A DNA stretch of 8,959 bases, from positions 1-8,959 of the forward strand of contig JAEWTC010000072.1 of assembly GCA_023459675.1 (NCBI GenBank), written 5' to 3'. Source of the stretch: Bacillota bacterium. Lineage in GTDB: Bacteria > Bacillota > Clostridia > Christensenellales > Aristaeellaceae. Within the stretch, counting starts at the first letter, position 1, and each line of letters starts with the position of its first letter. The position numbers were made by a program, and so were the translations under genes. The notes under the pieces are model-generated. The model was not told the DNA's origin. It was given only the letters and a program-made list of their open reading frames with translations, and ran no database searches. Shown piece by piece: positions 6,689 to 8,959 of the stretch.

Positions 6689-7468
6689 ATGCATATTCTA
6701 TTGGTCAACGACGACGGCATTCTGGCCCCGGGCATCCGTGCGCTGAGCGACGCTTGCGCCGCGCGCGGGCACCGGGTAACCGTGTGCGCGCCGCATACGG
6801 AGCGCAGCGCTTCCAGCCACCGCATTACCCTGGCGGAGCCGATCTACGCCCGGGAGGCGGATTATGGCCACGCGCTGGTGCGCGCCTGGTCCATTTCCGG
6901 CACCCCGGCGGATTGCGTGCGCATCGGCCTGTACGAGCTGATTGAGGGCACGGCGGACGTGGTGATTTCCGGCGTCAACAACGGGCACAACGCGGGCATG
7001 GCCGTGCATTATTCCGGTACCGTAGCCGCCGCGCGCGAAGCCGCCCTGAACCACGTGCCGGCCATCGCGGTCAGCATGGCGTACGATGGAACGGACACGA
7101 TGCGCGCTTATGCCGCCGCCCTTGCCGTGCAAGCCGCCGAAGCCTACGTGCAAACCGCCGTGCAGCCGCAGACGGTACTGAACATCAACACCCCCGCCCG
7201 CGAGCCGGGCGATACCCTGCCGCCCGTATTGGCTCCGCTATCCACCGCCGGGTATCAGGACCGTTATATCCGGCGCGAAGCGCCGCGCGCGGGCACGTAC
7301 TTCTGGCTGTCTGGCGGCAGCGATATCGAGCCCTCCCCCGCCGGTTCCGACGTGGCGCTGCTGGAGGCCGGGCATGTGACCTATTCCGTGATCGGCAACC
7401 CCTGCGGGTTTGATACGCTGGGCCCGGATTTCCTGCGGCAGGTTTCCGCCTTCAACCCCCATGCGTAA
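6689..7468 (+). CDS. surE: 5'/3'-nucleotidase SurE
   Basis: SurE removes phosphate from nucleoside 5'- and 3'-monophosphates in the cytoplasm, using a divalent metal, and is linked to stress survival and nucleotide salvage. The 259-residue product has all the family landmarks: LLVNDDGILAPG with the metal aspartates D8 and D9, ERSASS containing S40, GTPADCVR (71-78), ISGVNNGHNAG (93-103) with the metal-binding asparagine N97, and YSGTVAAAREA (108-118). The length is typical. AAGGAG (6677-6682), 6 nt before the ATG, overlaps the TAA of the upstream gene. The 3' end overlaps the flavoprotein gene by 8 bp. Confidence 0.96.
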   Translation: MHILLVNDDGILAPGIRALSDACAARGHRVTVCAPHTERSASSHRITLAEPIYAREADYGHALVRAWSISGTPADCVRIGLYELIEGTADVVISGVNNGHNAGMAVHYSGTVAAAREAALNHVPAIAVSMAYDGTDTMRAYAAALAVQAAEAYVQTAVQPQTVLNINTPAREPGDTLPPVLAPLSTAGYQDRYIRREAPRAGTYFWLSGGSDIEPSPAGSDVALLEAGHVTYSVIGNPCGFDTLGPDFLRQVSAFNPHA

Positions 7469-8708
7469 ACGCGTGGCAGTGATCGGCGGCGGAGCCGCTG
7501 GGCTGATGGCGGCGCTCACCGCGGCCCAGCAGGGCTGCGAAACGGTGCTGTTGGAGCGCAACGAGAAGCTCGGCAAAAAGCTCTACCTGACGGGCAAGGG
7601 CCGCTGCAACGTGACCAACCTGTGCGAGCCCGACCAGTTTATGCAAAGCGTGGTGCGCAATCCGCGGTTCCTGTTCGCGTCGCTTACGGCGTTTCCCCCG
7701 CGGCGGCTGATGGAGCTGCTGGAAAGCATGGGCTGCCCCACGCAGACGGAGCGCGGAAACCGCGTGTTTCCCGCCAGCGGGAAAGCAAGCGACGTGACCC
7801 GCGCGTTTGCCGGGCAGCTGCAGGCGCTGCACGTTACGGTGCGGCTGAACGCGCGCGTACAGGCGTTGGCAATTGATAGCGGCGCGGTGTGCGGCGTATT
7901 GCTGGAAGGCGGCGAGCGCGTGCCCGCCGACGCCGTGATCGTGTGCACGGGCGGGCTGAGCTACCCCACCACCGGCTCCACGGGCGACGGATACGCTCTG
8001 CTTTCCGCCTGCGGGCATACCATGGCGCCGCCCAAGCCCGCGCTGTGCGGGCTAATCTGCGAGGAGCGCTGGGTGCGCGATTTGCAGGGCCTGTCGCTCA
8101 AAAACGTACGGCTGACCGTGACAGACGGTAAAAAGGTGCTGCAAAACGAGATCGGCGAAATGCTGTTCACGCACCGGGGCGTATCCGGCCCGCTGGTGCT
8201 GACGGCCTCCAGCCTTCTGGCCGGGCGCAGGGGCTGCAAGCTGACGCTTGACTTAAAACCGGGGCTGAGCGCGGAGCAGCTGGAGCAGCGCCTGCTGCGT
8301 GAAACCGCCGCCGCCGGAAAAAAGCAGATGGCGACGATCCTCAAAGGCCTGTTCCCCGGCGCTCTTGCCCCGGCCATGGCCGCGCTTGCGGGATTTCCCC
8401 CGCAGATGCCGGCCTGCGAGCTACCCAAGGCCGTACGGCAGCGGCTGGCAGAGCTGACCAAAGCGCTGCCGCTGCCGGTAACGGGCGCGGAGCCCATCGA
8501 AGCCGCGGTGATTACCGCGGGCGGCGCGGACGTGAAGGAGTTCAATCCCTCCACCCTGGAGTCCAAGCTGGTACGCGGCCTGTACGCCGCGGGCGAGGTG
8601 CTGGACGTGGACGCGCTCACCGGCGGCTTTAACCTGCACATCGCGTTTGCCACCGGCTACGCGGCGGCATGCGGAGCTTCGCAATTAGGAATTAGGAGTG
8701 AGGAATAA
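7461..8708 (+). CDS. HI0933/YhiN (BaiN-like) NAD(P)/FAD-dependent oxidoreductase with a repeat-encoded C-terminus
   Basis: This 415-residue flavoprotein opens with an FAD-binding Rossmann motif, VAVIGGGAAGL (5-15), and an acidic ribose contact near E32. It has the HI0933 signatures GKGRCNVTN (45-53), FTHRGVSGP, TAGG starting at 352, and GEVLDVDALTGGFN (about 378-391). Relatives include the BaiN family named for bile-acid metabolism, but most members are uncharacterised, so the substrate is unknown. The ATG at 7461 begins just before the Rossmann strand and overlaps surE by 8 bp. No good ribosome site precedes it, so re-initiation after surE is likely. The last eight residues (QLGIRSEE) and the stop lie inside a repeat element, so the native tail was probably replaced. 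The catalytic domains look intact. Confidence 0.93.
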   Translation: MRKRVAVIGGGAAGLMAALTAAQQGCETVLLERNEKLGKKLYLTGKGRCNVTNLCEPDQFMQSVVRNPRFLFASLTAFPPRRLMELLESMGCPTQTERGNRVFPASGKASDVTRAFAGQLQALHVTVRLNARVQALAIDSGAVCGVLLEGGERVPADAVIVCTGGLSYPTTGSTGDGYALLSACGHTMAPPKPALCGLICEERWVRDLQGLSLKNVRLTVTDGKKVLQNEIGEMLFTHRGVSGPLVLTASSLLAGRRGCKLTLDLKPGLSAEQLEQRLLRETAAAGKKQMATILKGLFPGALAPAMAALAGFPPQMPACELPKAVRQRLAELTKALPLPVTGAEPIEAAVITAGGADVKEFNPSTLESKLVRGLYAAGEVLDVDALTGGFNLHIAFATGYAAACGASQLGIRSEE

Positions 8709-8832
8709 GGAATGGCGGAAAGATTGCTAACGCAATCTTTGAATGAAGAGGACGGATTGTTCATTTACCATATAAACGATTGCATATGCAACTGCACCGC
8801 CATTCCTAATTCCACATTCCGCATTCCACATC
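8683..8832. repeat. MITE-like palindromic element with inverted arrays of degenerate 7-nt units
   Basis: Two 36-nt arms (8683-8718 and 8797-8832) are inverted repeats, matching at 28 of 36 positions by my hand alignment. The innermost 10 bp are perfect (GGAATGGCGG and CCGCCATTCC). Each arm is a run of 7-nt units of the form AATNNGG: left AATTAGG, AATTAGG, AGTGAGG, AATAAGG; the right arm, read in reverse, has GATGTGG, AATGCGG, AATGTGG, AATTAGG. Between the arms lie a perfect 9-bp hairpin (8719-8727/8732-8740, loop TAAC) and a 12-bp palindrome TTGCATATGCAA (8780-8791). The whole could fold as a cruciform or RNA hairpin. There is no transposase and no clear target-site duplication. Its left arm encodes the end of the flavoprotein gene. 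Confidence 0.75.
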
Positions 8833-8873
8833 ACCCCATGTGTCACCCCGTAACGCTTCCTCAGACCCTCGCG

Positions 8874-8906
8874 CAATCAATCCGTTTGTATTTAAGAACT
8901 TGATTG
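8874..8906. repeat. Short inverted repeat before the exonuclease gene
   Basis: CAATCAA (8874-8880) and TTGATTG (8900-8906) are perfect 7-bp inverted arms with a 19-nt loop, ending about 10 nt before the ATG at 8917. It could be an operator or leader hairpin affecting the nearby GGGG ribosome site (8906-8909). A TATTTA at 8889-8894 may be a -10 box, but no good -35 is seen. It may be chance. Confidence 0.3.
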
Positions 8907-8916
8907 GGGTTGTGCT

Positions 8917-8959
8917 ATGCATTACATCGTCATGGACCTGGAGTGGAATCAGCCCGTCA
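8917..8959 (+). CDS. Probable DEDD-type 3'-5' exonuclease, N-terminus only
   Basis: Only 14 codons are inside the window: MHYIVMDLEWNQPV. This closely fits the first motif (Exo I) of RNase T/DnaQ-fold exonuclease-domain proteins of Clostridia, where the D and E of MDLEWNQP bind the catalytic metal ions. The ribosome site is weak (GGGG at 8906-8909, 7 nt from the ATG). The gene follows the palindromic element and is probably a separate transcription unit. The call rests on this single motif. Confidence 0.7.
   Translation, partial: MHYIVMDLEWNQPV

Noticed and set aside
8683..8832. CRISPR array or insertion sequence
   Set aside because: The units are 7 nt without spacers, so it is not CRISPR. 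There is no transposase or target duplication, so it is not an intact insertion sequence.
8712..8903. Small + strand frame of 63 codons after the flavoprotein
   Set aside because: It is mostly translation of the palindromic element, with no ribosome-site or domain support.

Overview
The window looks like chromosomal DNA from a G+C-rich member of the Clostridia. This is inferred from the gene set (RNase Y, a VanY-type carboxypeptidase with peptidoglycan-binding repeats, SurE, an HI0933-family flavoprotein, a Clostridia-style exonuclease N-terminus), from the strong AGGAG-type ribosome sites and from the consensus vegetative promoters. No rRNA, tRNA, CRISPR array, transposase or phage structural gene is visible. 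Both ends of the window cut genes.

Layout. Bases 1-2054 (+) hold the 3' part of a sugar-type nucleotidyltransferase and, overlapping it by four bases, a membrane-anchored D,D-carboxypeptidase with two peptidoglycan-binding repeats; the pair looks like a cell-envelope operon. From about 2055 to 3000 the composition drops sharply (20 of 60 G+C in 2641-2700, against 43 of 60 in 7501-7560). This A+T-rich island carries one gene for an unrecognised protein with an HExxH zinc-protease signature, followed by an apparently non-coding tail. A strong hairpin at 3005-3056 closes the opposing transcript.

Bases 3098-5008 (-) are the RNase Y unit: a consensus promoter, a leader of about 330 nt full of hairpins with a terminator-like element near its end, a TTG start, and a complete 513-residue RNase Y. 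Upstream on the same strand lies a flippase-like/LPG-synthase-type membrane protein (5146-6111, -) with its own near-perfect promoter. A 213-bp divergent intergenic region separates it from a + strand operon: a small phage-holin-4-type membrane protein, surE, and an HI0933/BaiN-like flavoprotein. These three are tightly packed (10-bp gap, then 8-bp overlap) and served by an extended -10 promoter.

The operon ends inside a palindromic repeat element (8683-8832). It is built of inverted arrays of degenerate 7-nt units and supplies the stop codon and last eight codons of the flavoprotein gene. After it, a new gene begins at 8917 whose first residues match DEDD-type exonucleases.

Most of the window is housekeeping. 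The parts most worth a second look are the structured rny leader, the A+T-rich island with its HExxH protein, and the repeat element fused to the flavoprotein gene. I see no clear multi-gene undescribed system.
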